From the NCBI GenBank assembly GCA_911728455.2, contig OU452224.1, forward strand, positions 6,390,501-6,454,500: a stretch of DNA of 64,000 nucleotides. The letters run 5' to 3'. The translations under genes and the position numbers were made by a program. The notes below the pieces were generated by a model that was not told where the DNA came from, did not search any database, and worked only from the letters and a program-made list of their open reading frames with translations. Origin of the DNA: Marthasterias glacialis. Taxonomy: Eukaryota; Echinodermata; Asteroidea; Forcipulatida; Asteriidae. Of the stretch, positions 24,204 through 34,966 are shown piece by piece; the first letter of the stretch is position 1, and each line of letters opens with the position of its first letter.

Positions 24204-24842
24204 TATGAAAAACTGAATGTTTTTATCGAGCAAAGAGAGTGGAGTATGGCTTTTAAACATCAATGTCCGCGCAACCGTAATGCGTGAAGAATAAATTGTT
24301 GTCTTCTCAATTTATTTTGATTATGTTGTCTATTAATTCTTCGGATTTTAATTTGATTTTGTCCAGAATTTTTTTCTCTTTGTAATCTTTGTCTTTTTTT
24401 TTAGACATGTAAAGGCTGCTTTTTTATTTATACAGATGTACATGAATGGTTTGGTTCAATTTGATGCGACGATCCCAAAGTGAAAATTAGATAATTGCTT
24501 TAAACAGTCTCTTGAAATTTAAACGTTGACTGCAAAATGTTTACAATAATGCAACAATGCAACAATTTGTAGCTAGGAGCAAACTCCCTTCAGGTTCTCT
24601 CTAAAAACATTCCAATTAGCTCCAAAGGGAAGTGTTGAAGAATAGTCGGCCATTAAACAGTATAAATGTTAACAATGTAATGTCTTCAAGACAGGTTTAT
24701 TGCACTTTACATTCATTTGTTTGTTTAATTCTATCGTGTTTGATTGATGATTGGACAGGTGTTTTCTTGGGACAAAATTCCGTTGATTCCCCCCACATGA
24801 TGTCATAAAATTGATTGGCAAAACACAATTTACATTATGTGG
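24204..24842. other. Non-coding stretch, nothing recognised
   Basis: AT-rich with poly-T tracts. No exon features. Confidence 0.3.
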
Positions 24843-25720
24843 TTATTTAATTTATTTGTTTGAATGCAATGGAAATCAATGAAGCCATACTAAATTTAAA
24901 CTATAGCGTCATTTATTTTGTCTGAATGCAAAAGAAATCATGCGGCCATGCTAAAACCACACGAGGGTCGTTTCATTTGTTTCAATGCAAAAGAAATCAA
25001 GTGGCCAGCCTGGACTTACTGTAGGGTCATTTCTTTTGTTTGAATGCAACAGAAATTATCTGGCCATGCTAAAAATACACCGGGGTCGTTTCATTTGTTT
25101 GAATGAAAAAGAAGTCATGTGGCCATGCCAAGCTAAAATCACATAGGTGTCATTTCTTTTGTTTTAATGCAAAATAAATCATGTGGCCATACTAAAATCA
25201 CAATAGTGTGACTTTTTTATATATAAAAAATGCAAAACAAATCATGGGGCCATTCTAAAATTAGAATTCGGGTATTGACCCCTTGCACGCGCGTCACACG
25301 CGCCGACTGTGCCCACGCTCACCATTTTGGTAGTCAATAGGTTACGTGTAAACGCCGCGTTGCCTAAAATGCACACTTCACTTAATGACATTGCCCACCA
25401 AAATGGCGCAACCAAGATTATTGTGATGATGACGTCAGGTGAAATGGGTCAATATATTTTGTTTAAAAAGCAAACTAAAAAATGCAAGTGGCCAAGCAAA
25501 ACTGATTACAGAAAAATCTCTTTTAGAACGAAATTCAGTGGCCAAACAACAAGTAACATACGGGTTTTTTCGTGTGTGTGTTGTTGTTGGGGTTTTTTTT
25601 GTTTTTTTTCCTTCTTTTTTCCTTAAAATGTATGACTTATTCATGATGGCCAAGCTAAATTTACAATGGGGTTATTTTGTATGCCCAGGAAATTCATGTG
25701 GTCGATTAATATTTTACAGT
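24843..25720. repeat. About 60-bp tandem repeat array, interrupted by a mobile element
   Basis: The unit contains TTTGTTTGAATGCAAAAGAA, ATCATGTGGCCATGCTAAAA and CACAGGGTCATTTC. About six units run from 24843 to 25270. A TTGACCC-family element is inserted at 25275-25452. Degenerate units (GCAAGTGGCCAAGC, TTCATGATGGCCAAGC, TTCATGTGGTCG) continue to about 25720. Non-coding. Confidence 0.75.
25275..25452. mobile_element. TTGACCC-family short element inserted in the tandem array
   Basis: 178 bp flanked by TA (25273-25274, 25453-25454), with inverted ends TTGACCC / GGGTCAA. It contains AAATGGCGCAACCAAGATTA and TGACGTCA at 25430-25437. It is a close relative of the copies at 4446 and 27702. Confidence 0.8.
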
Positions 25721-26948
25721 ATTTTTATGGCTATTTCTTTTTCAAATGCGAAGTATAATTAGGGCTATGGGGCGATCGTGATTATTTTAATACGCTATGT
25801 TGACTGCCTCACCCAGATTGTGATGATCACGCACTGAATTAGCCTAATTTGAAAACGTATTATTGCCTACGTCAAAACGGTCGGAATTGAATTTTTTAAT
25901 GCCAATCTATTAAATTTCTCATAAAATTAAAGTTTATTTACCTCAACGTCATTTATTACTTGGTTATAAATTAACAATAATGGCTTTATTTAAGTTATCT
26001 ATGAATGTCCAGAGTTAAATGAATAAATTTATTATTTCTTAGTTTCAGGATAATGTTTCCAACATATTTACCCCTATCAGTTTAGTCTTGGAGAAATTCC
26101 AAGTTGTAAGAAATCAACTCTGAGTCTCCTCTATTAAGCTTAAAGCGCAGGCATACATTCCAATCAATTAAACATTTCGAATTCCTCATCAGGGAACAAG
26201 TCGGTGCGTCCATTTCAACATTCATCAGCTATCATTATTATTATGCAGTCAGTATAGGTCTTTGCACGAAATGTAAGTATATTTATAGGTTCACGACAGA
26301 GACCGTTTTGTAGAAATAACATTTCCAAATTGGAGAAGTCCGCTCATGTTTTGCCTGAAAATGAATTCACAATAAAGCGAGGGTGGACGTCTTTAAGATG
26401 CTGTAATTGAGTTACGCTTTGAAACGACGATTGTTTTGACAAGCATGCCGCGTAATTTCATAACACTACCATGAATCGAGGGGGGGGGGATTCGACAATC
26501 ACCAGCGTAGACTATCATCTCGATACCGTCTATGCAATGCAAGCTGAAATCGGGGACGAGGTTGGGATTACATTAACCCATTCATCATGCTGCAACCCTT
26601 TTTGTCAAGTTACAAGTTGGCAATCACAATCAAACAGTGACTCTCATTATGCCGACAAGAAGCCAGACTATTATGTTTCCTCAGTAAAAACCTCAATTCG
26701 GTTGGATTGATTTATAATCAGAGATATAAAAATAGCCGTGCCGTGATACTAAAAAAAAACTACAGACCAATTCATTTTAGATCAGATTTCATACGTTTTG
26801 TGGGCCTACGTGTTCCACTATTACTGCCGTCGACGTGGCGTTTTGTGCAGTTGCGCTAACATCATTGGTCGGGAGAAGCCTGTTGGACGTTACAAACGTG
26901 AACGCTGCGCGTTTTTGCGTCCCAGAAATGGCGGTAAACACTTGTACG
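25721..26948. other. Non-coding stretch, nothing recognised
   Basis: Short frames only. A G10 run lies at about 26480. No exon or repeat family was assigned. Confidence 0.3.
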
Positions 26949-27396
26949 GCATTTGATTTCATAAAACCTTCAGATGACTTGTCAGTATTACCATAGTGAT
27001 TTGTATTGGTGTTCTGATCAGCAGAGCAGGTTCGAGTCCCGGTCTTGACACTAAGCAAGACACTTAACCATTGCTTCGTCCTTTGGATGGAACGTAAAAC
27101 GGTTGGTCCCGTGTGTTGTGTAATGCACGTTAAAGAACCAGTACACTTATCCCTAAGAGAAGGGGTTTGCCCCGGTGTGGTGCTACATAAATGGCTCTCA
27201 TAATTGAAAAAAAACCAAAAACCTGCATTAAAATAGTGTAGTATAAGCGCCTTGAGTACCTATGTTGGTAGATACGTGCGCTATATAAGACTCCAGTATT
27301 ATTATAGTAATGTTATATTATGGTGACATCACCCTTTGCTTAGCAATTAAATTTATAAGCATCTTAAGCTCAATCTAAGCTCTGTGAAATCGACCC
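26949..27396. mobile_element. GGGCTCGATTTCACA element split by a SINE
   Basis: The left part (26949-27007: GATTTCATAAAACC, GTCAGTATTACCATAGTGAT) and the right part (27305-27396: CACCCTTTGCTTAGCAATTA, GCTCTGTGAAATCGACCC) match the intact copy at 13223. The sequences on the two sides of the inserted SINE, TAGTGATTTGTATTGG and TAGTAATGTTATATTATGG, look like a diverged target duplication. Confidence 0.7.
27008..27304 (+). mobile_element. 5'-truncated tRNA-related SINE
   Basis: It has a polymerase III B box (GGTTCGAGTCC at 27030) followed by the body GCAAGACACTTAACCATTGC, GGTTGGTCCCGTGTGTTGTG and AAGAGAAGGGGTTTGCCCC. It ends in the LINE-tail-like AAGCGCCTTGAGTACC and GTGCGCTATATAAGAC plus a short ATT repeat. 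The A-box region is missing. I recognise the body from marine invertebrate genomes. Confidence 0.75.
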
Positions 27397-27645
27397 AAGG
27401 ACATCCCCAATATAGGAGGACATGATGTACGCTTTTTAAAATAAATTGTTGACTCATTCCGAAGAGGATTTTTTCTTTATTTCCCTTGACGCTAAATCAA
27501 TAACATTACAAATCACTGTTGTCATTCACAATCGATATCACATGCTTTGAAACTAAATAACTCTCTTCCTTCTTAGAATAGATCCATATTGTTAATTGTT
27601 CCCTGCCAGCTATAAACAAATGCCTACAATTATTTTGAAACGGCT
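27397..27645. other. Short non-coding stretch
   Basis: AT-rich, nothing recognised. Confidence 0.3.
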
Positions 27646-28185
27646 CTTTAAGCACAGCTCAACATTGGTGAGAAAAACATAAATGTTCACAGATGTACAT
27701 ATTGACCCAAATTCACCTGACTTTATCATCATTAATCTTGATTGCGCCATTTTGGAAGTCAATGTCACTGTGCGTCTTATACAGTGTGGTGGGCTTTTTA
27801 GGCAACGCGGCGTCTACGTGTTTACCTAAAAACTTTCAAAGGGTGAGCCTGGCACAGTCACCGCGTGTGACGTGCGTGCAAGGGGTCAATACTTTACACT
27901 GTATACAGATGATGACAGTAGCAAACTTTCCTTGAAATACTTCTGTCTGAAGTGTTATCGTTTTTGAATAAAAGTGAAATTAGATCCACAAATTAATGTT
28001 CGCCTCATATATGAGAACAAAACTCTGCCTAAGTATGCGTTAAAGAATGCTGCATGCATTTTTACCATTTTCTCGCAAATGAAACAACGAAATAAGCTGA
28101 CATTTTCACATTTGTGTTACATACATCTTGATTTGTACAAAGATTGGAAGCATTTACAGACACTTTATCAATGTTGACCAGGGGC
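27646..28185 (+). mobile_element. TTAAAGCCC-ended inverted-repeat element, copy 3, with nested insertion
   Basis: It runs from CTTTAAGCACAGCTCAACAT to ATCAATGTTGACCAGGGGC. AACTTTCCTTGAAATACTTC, CTGAAGTGTTATCGTTTTT and GGAAGCATTTACAGACA match the copies at 7514 and 14408. A TTGACCC-family element at 27702-27889 interrupts it, so the true length is about 350 bp. Confidence 0.75.
27702..27889 (-). mobile_element. TTGACCC-family short element nested in the preceding element
   Basis: It is flanked by TA (27700-27701, 27890-27891), with inverted ends TTGACCC / GGGGTCAA. It reads as the reverse complement of the 25275 copy (AATCTTGATTGCGCCATTTT, GCAACGCGGCGTCTACGTGT). Its CRE octamer has decayed (CACCTGACTTTATCATCA). 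Confidence 0.75.
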
Positions 28186-28507
28186 AATAAAACAAAACTG
28201 TTTAGCAACAACGTAAGATCGTCATGACCGAAAATGAAAATCCTTCCTACTTATATAGCCTATATTACTTCCTCAAACAAACACAAGGCCTTCTGTCCTT
28301 TAGCAGGGTCATATTTCAAAAGCCTAATCAGAAGAAAAAATATTAAGCAATAAGACCATAGTGCAAACCAAAAAGCGCAAGAGACCATGTAAACCTCACC
28401 AGTACACGAACATTAATTTTTTCGGTAATCCCACTTGCGCGTTAAAACAAACTCGCGCAGTTTATCGCGGCCAAAGTTTAAACACGCGCGAGATTTGCAT
28501 CATTCTA
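28186..28507. other. Non-coding stretch, nothing recognised
   Basis: No exon features and no repeat family. Confidence 0.3.
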
Positions 28508-28632
28508 TGGCCGTATCCGAATCAAGAGGTTTCGGCTACGGATACGTCTATAGGCTGCAGTGGCAACGTTGAAGAATAGGCCTTTATCGATGTTTCAGCC
28601 ATAGCCACAGCCGAAGCCAATAGTTCGCCAAT
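28508..28632. mobile_element. GGCCGTGTCCGAA / CGGCTACGGC inverted-repeat element
   Basis: GGCCGTATCCGAATCAAGAG and TTTCGGCTACGG on the left face CATAGCCACAGCCGAAGCC on the right. Related copies lie at 44038 and 51358, with single ends at about 48893 and 53280. Confidence 0.55.
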
Positions 28633-31600
28633 TATGCAATTCGCCCATCACAAGGCCCAAAGGCCACTCGAGGTGTGTGGGCTACTTTTTGAAGGGATAG
28701 AAACCTGCCCCAATGCGCAGAAACAAGTCATGGCGAGATGTAACTTCACAGCACAGCTAAGAACAGGGAGGGGTAAATGTATCCGATGCGAGACAAACAT
28801 AACTGCCTCTTTCCCTATTTAACTACGGTAACTGCTTAACGACACGTGCAAAGTGGAGAGGGAGGTTTATACTAAAAGGGACCAGTGCTATTTGCTTTCC
28901 AAATGTTAAGAGCAGGGAACCAGCCACGGTGAACTTGACAATGCAACGAGGATGGTAAAATATTGTTACAGATCAAGATTTGTCTGTAGCAGGCCTACTC
29001 AAAAATATGCCTTCACGTTAACTTATGCTGCATTAAAAAAATATACCGTAAAACAATATTTTGATTCCAATGTGAATATTTATTTCATGAAGCCGTGCAA
29101 TTGATCGTTTGCTACTTTACAAAGTGCCACAATTCTGAAAGAGATTTCTACCGTCACAAGCTTCCAGTAAGGTTAAATGTTGCCCCAATGCTGTACCATA
29201 TATCTTTAATTGAGTCAATTTACCCTCGTCCCAGTCTACGGAGTTTAACCTTTTCCTAACAGTCGTAATATCTGGAGTTTTCATCGCGGGTTTTCCATTA
29301 GTGGAATCACTTGCTTTTTATAGACCCGCTGCCCGTTGTGCTAAGAATTGTTGGATTAATTTTGCATTACTGCACGCAGCGTTATACACTCGGCGAGTAT
29401 AGTGCAGTCGCCACTAGCGCAATATTCCCAGACTGGAGAAAGACATTTTATAACCGAGTTAATTTTTGTCTTTCTTCTTTTTTAGATGTTTAGAAGCTTA
29501 TACCTTACCACTGCTGATTGTTGTGGTTTACCATTTGTTATTGTACCTGAGAATAATATTCGGAGCTAACGTGAGTCGTCGTCTCTTGACCTCCAAATTT
29601 ATTCCGGGTCTGTAATGAGCTAAAAAGGACCTATAGTTTATAATACTGGCACGATAGAGGAGTCCGGATTGCATCTATCAGTACAAGCCTTTTCACGACA
29701 GTTCATAGGATGCATTTTGAGGGTTCGGGGTCACAGTGGAGTTTGGGTCAGGCATCCCTGGTAACATTACGAGCCGGGTTTGCAGCCGTGGCTATAATCC
29801 TACAAGGACTTTTGGTTTCCAACTTTGGGCACCTTTTCGGATGAATTCTTATACTTGAGACTTGTCAATGTCACTCAAGGTAAACCCATGGCAAGGTGAT
29901 TATCATGGGCGGCTTGTTAGACCGTTGATTGTTGCAGTTGCGGACAATGGTGACCGCACTGACCTGAAACCGTTCTTAGGGGAAAACTTGAACTTCTCTC
30001 GGCACGCGTCGATCGTTCCCTTATATTGTTTTTTGCGAATGAATGCATTGAAGATGGTCTGGCCATCTGTGAGAATCTTGACCTTCAAGACAAGTTATAA
30101 GAACTCTGCTGGGGTCTAAGTTGCGGTCGAATAAAATAAATAATGCATTTAGAATAAAAGAATAAAACAATGCCTTTGAATTTCAAGTTACAGTTCGAGG
30201 CTGTCAACTTAAAATAGATATAGTCTAGTCATCCAAAAGAAAATCACTTCCCTGCACTCCTTGCAAGAAATAAATCCTCCTTAAATTGAGGCACACGTGG
30301 AGAAAAAGAAATAACTTTTAGCAAAATAAAGTGAAAATAAATTATGTACACAACGATAAAAATCCCTTTTGTGGGATTCAAATGAAATTAAATTAATCAA
30401 TTCTAACTCAATGCCTGCCTTACTGGAATAAAGCTAGAATTCCTATAGCATCGATACAGTATATTCCATGTCAAATAAAAAGTCCCATTCAAGAGGATTG
30501 GAATGAAATTATATTTCAACATTTCGACGTTGCACCATCACTTCAAAAACAGAAACTGAAACCCGGAGTGTTTCAAAGAAGTCTATATTTTTTATCCTGT
30601 ACCCTTTCTTACAAAAACAACGTAAATCTAGGGGATTGGAAATTAATTTATTTCTTTAAATTCCCAATTTTGCTCATTACCTGAACAGCAGAATGATAAA
30701 AGTGAACTTGGATTGAATAAAACTTTCTCGAGTAAATCGTTTCAGGTGAATTTTTTTCAAAGGGGGATTTTATAACATTTTCAAAACCTCATATGACTTC
30801 ATAATCAATTGGTGTAGTCACCTTGTTCGCTCTCATTAAAACACATGTAACGAAACCGAGGCTGGGAGGGAAACAACAGTCTTGTCTCTTGTGTACATAA
30901 GTAAGTGATTGAGTATAAGTACAAAGGGAACTAGATGGGTTGGCGGTGTGTTTAATGCAGCGGCATGGTCAGGAATTTGTCAATTCTGGCATTCTAGACT
31001 CCTCACGCATTGGGGCAATCGGGCCTATACAAAGCACAACGTAAAGCTATTACAGAATGTCGGTTTTTTTTTTCTTTCAGCACGGATCGAGTTTAATGAA
31101 TCCAAACACCACGATTATAATTGGATTTCTCATCGGCGACACTTTCCCACTTCAAGATAATATCTAAGCTCATCGGTCAACAACAAAAGAAATCTGTAAG
31201 ACTTATCAAACAACCCCCGTCATAATCCACTTGGGTATTATGTAATAAATAATGGGGACATAATCATAAACCTATAAACGGTACATTTTTTTTTGATAGT
31301 TAACTGGACCAGAACGCAAACGTGGAGTGGATACTCTCATAAAAAAATGTGGGTGAAAGTGTATGTGGATTTAATAAAGGTTAATGAGATATATCTACAA
31401 CAACGTGACAGAACACGTAACAGTAAAATTTGACCACGGCAAAATTAACAGATCGAGTTGAACGAGAAAACCAACACAGAAATGAAGCTTCAACCTTGCC
31501 TGTGTTGCTATGAATTGTTTAAATATTTGGGAATTTATGAATATTTCCCCTTTTGTTGTTTCAACCGAATATACGATCTGTGTTTATTTAGACTACAAAC

Positions 31601-32472
31601 ACACAAATCAATCATTTTTGTTTTGTTTCGCTGGGTTTTGTTTTGTTTTGTATAAAAGATAATATATTATAAACTATTATTTTTCAGTTGGAAAAGGTCT
31701 TCTAATGTGGAATATGCAAATACATGTACATAAAGTGTCTTAACATGGGCAAGTTGTATATATTTTTATATTGAACTCTGGGGAAACAAATAAACTGCCA
31801 AGTTTTTAAAATTGTTAATTTTTGTATTTATTTATTTTTTCCTTCCACCTAGTCAACACTGCTTCCATTGCAATGGACTAAAAATTTATTCTAATTTCCG
31901 TTTGAAAGCATTTTCAGGAACCAGAATTATTTCCTTAAAACTATCTGTTCCAACATTCCAGTATTGCAATGTCATTATCAAAAATAATTCCTTCTTGATT
32001 TGGTTTGAACCCAGGATAGTTCATGGGGTATATATGTGTTTATGAAGACCTCCTTCATAAGCAACACATGGTAGAGCATTTTTTATTATAATTCTTACGC
32101 AAGGAAGTACAAAAAAAAGGTCAAACAGTAATGTAAATGCAATCAGGTCCATCAAACCGTGTCGGGCAAAACATGGATCTTCCACGGCTGGGGAAAAACA
32201 CATAATAATGAGGTTTTCATTTTGGCGGATTTCTGGAGGCGGTGCACACTTCGGGGATGTTTGTTTTCCATGGGTGATTTTTTCAACCACAGGAATCAAG
32301 GTATGCAACCTCCAATATGTAATAGGTACCTATCTGACTGGTTTATTGGGTGCTAATAGATTTAATAAATTATTATTTTCCCACTCAAAGGTATGTTACA
32401 CAATTGGCATCGACTGCACAAATTATGAAATGTTTCTTTCTTATCTGCAGTTTGTTAAAAATTCTACACGTA
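28633..32472. other. Non-coding stretch, little recognised
   Basis: 3.8 kb without exon features. An isolated ACCGAGGCTGGGAGGGAAAC at about 30855 is a fragment of the GACCTTTATCATG family. Between 30360 and 30770 the words GGGATT, GGATTGGAA and AATGAAATTA recur at roughly 130-bp spacing, possibly a decayed tandem repeat. A (TGTTT)n-like patch lies near 31618-31650. Confidence 0.35.
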
Positions 32473-32638
32473 CACTGTTAAAAATGTGATTCTTGAAATA
32501 AGAAAACATTTTATTTCAAGAAAACTTTTCTTGTGTCACTCCCACAAATCTGTCTTAGTAGAAAAATATTCACGGTTTGTTTTTTTGAAATAAGAATTTG
32601 CTTTCTTTCTTATTTCACGAATACCATTTTTAGCAGTG
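32473..32638. mobile_element. CACTGTTAAAAATG inverted-repeat element
   Basis: 166 bp flanked by TA (32471-32472, 32639-32640). The ends are CACTGTTAAAAATG and CATTTTTAGCAGTG. The interior has inverted TTCTTGAAATAAGAAAAC and TTGAAATAAGAATTTGCTTT words. Single copy in this window. Confidence 0.75.
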
Positions 32639-34868
32639 TACCATTTTACTGAATGGAATTGTTCACAATTTGGTTGTGCGATTTGTTTATTTAGTTTTAA
32701 ATAGTTAATTGCTTTCCCCAAAAAAACAAAGTATAGCGTACCAACCGACAAGTGTGTAGACAATTTGCGTAACTGAAGTAAAAATGAGATGGCCATTCGG
32801 TCAGTATAACAGGCCACATCTTTAGCGTGAGCACATTTATTAGTGGGTTTTATGTTTGTTTGTTTGTTTTTGTTTTTTTGATAAAGTTCCTCTTACTTGT
32901 CTTAAAGGTCACTGGTTATGTCAAATGTTTACATTTATTTTTTTTTCCAACTAAACTTTCACTTTTTATGTAGCGTGATGTATATATATTCAGCTATAGT
33001 TGTAGACCTACATGCACCAAATGATACTGAAACACTATAGTACCGGTATACACACAAATATTATCCTAATGTATGTTTTAAAATGGAATTTTCTTGTATT
33101 TGAAGGTCATTTAACTGTGGTTATTTGTCTTGGCCTATACGTATTTATTTCAAGTGATATGCAGAAAGAAAGAAAAATCAATATTGAACCACAAGATCGT
33201 TTGACATGCAATAATGTGTATTGATAAATGACTATTAACAGCAGATTTTCAAATCTTTCAGATCGTTTTTTTCCTCTTAGAAACTTGTCATCATTCCTAT
33301 TCAGAGTTTATAGGTATGTGAAATACATTTGTAAATTATTCACGGGGTTTGTGGATTATAAATTAATAGAGGTATCTCAGTCCAGTGTGCTCTTGTTTCT
33401 CAACTTGTAGTTGCTATGAATACCATTATGAGTCAATCATCAATCAAACTGATATGACGGTATCATAAGGAAATGCAGTTATTGGTTGTTATTACTACTT
33501 TCAAAATCAGCCAAACTGAACAACTGTGAGTGTAGCAACATGAAAATGAAATGTAATATACATGTATTTTCGAATGTTCGCCCGCGTCAAGCTTCGCAAG
33601 CTCGACCTCATCAGAGACTTTAGCTTCGTAGTAATTCAGACATGTAAGGGTTAAAGATACTACGTGGCGTAAAACGTGGACGGTTGCGGGTTTGAATCCC
33701 ACCCTTACTTAGGCAATTATGGATTTCCGCGAAACAATCGGAAAGCACTTGGCGTACAATGCTCTATAACTACACAGACAAATCAGACAAATCAAAAATA
33801 TATTTAGCAACGTATGTTTGTGAAAACAAATCAAAGAAAAATTGATATTATTTTAATTTTAAGCCAATCCAATTAAAATGTTAGACTGATTTGTTAACTG
33901 CGTTACCCAGACAAGGTATCGATTTAGTACTGGATTTCCAGTGCAACAACCATGAAAGCGTAAATCTCAATCACCCCGTGAACTTGATTTGGGTTTTTTT
34001 TCTTAATAAACATTGTAGAGGAGTGGTAGTGATAACAAAAATTATGTGTTGAAGATTACAGTTTACTGTACAAACATTCAATTATGTTTGGAAAACATTT
34101 GTACAAATTTTGTCGTTTGTGTTTACATCAGAGCCTGATAATGATATGAGCTGCAGGCAATAATCTGCGAAGCAAAAATAAGCAGGACACCAGGTGGGCG
34201 GATCATAATATGACATGGTTTTTGTGACTGGTGTCATTTTCCTGCAGAGTCATCAGAATTACTCTTGTGTTTTTAAGCAGATCTATGCTTGTTCTCATTT
34301 GAAATGCCTGGCCGGGCAGTTTATATAAGCCTTATAAAAAAAATATAATATATGTTTTTTAATTATTGAACAGTCTTTTATGTGTTTTAATGTGAACACC
34401 TTCTTCAGGAATCATTCATATGTCATTTTTAATCAAACTAAACCAATGATGTACAATCACAAATTTACCATAATGTGAAGAGAATTGTTTATGGTTGCAT
34501 TTGTTTTTGTGTTCTGGATTTGTTTGGAAACAACAAATGTATGATGCTAATGATAGCTAATATTTTTCGACGTAAGTATGTTTCTTCAAACCCACATCGT
34601 CGGGCAAGATCATAACATCAATCATATCACATTCCTTTACTGGATCACGGCTTATCTAACGGGGCGTGACGGACAATGTTCACGATAGATTAGTCAGCCT
34701 CTGAATACGTGCACGATCCCTTTGGATCGGATTATAGAACCGGAAAAATCCTCCCTTGTCAAAATTGATTGGATTCCTTTGTGCTGTCATTATTTTTAGG
34801 CATACCACACTATACCACAATTAAAATGATACAATATTAGATTATTTTTTTTAAACACATTTGAATTT
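32639..34868. other. Non-coding stretch with SINE-like and element remnants
   Basis: A B-box-like GGGTTTGAATCCCACCC at about 33687 suggests a SINE fragment (33560-33780). At 34145-34292 the words AAGCAAAAATAAGCAGGACA and TTTTTAAGCAGATCTATG form a decayed copy of the GGGCCCAATTTCAT family. No exon was seen. Confidence 0.4.
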
Positions 34869-34966
34869 ATGAAAATAAATTAAAGGTAGAATACAGAATT
34901 GGTATTTATCTCCCCAAAATGGGGGATGAATACCAATCCTGTAATCTACCTTTAATTTATTTTCAT
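34869..34966. repeat. 98-bp near-perfect hairpin
   Basis: ATGAAAATAAATTAAAGGTA (34869) and TACCTTTAATTTATTTTCAT (ending 34966) are exact inverse copies. The inner part ACAGAATTGGTATTTATC / GATGAATACCAATCCTGT and CCCC/GGGG continues the stem. Further outside, similarity goes on weakly (ACACATTTGAATTT versus AATCCCCTTAAGTGTG). Probably a small foldback transposon. Confidence 0.8.
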
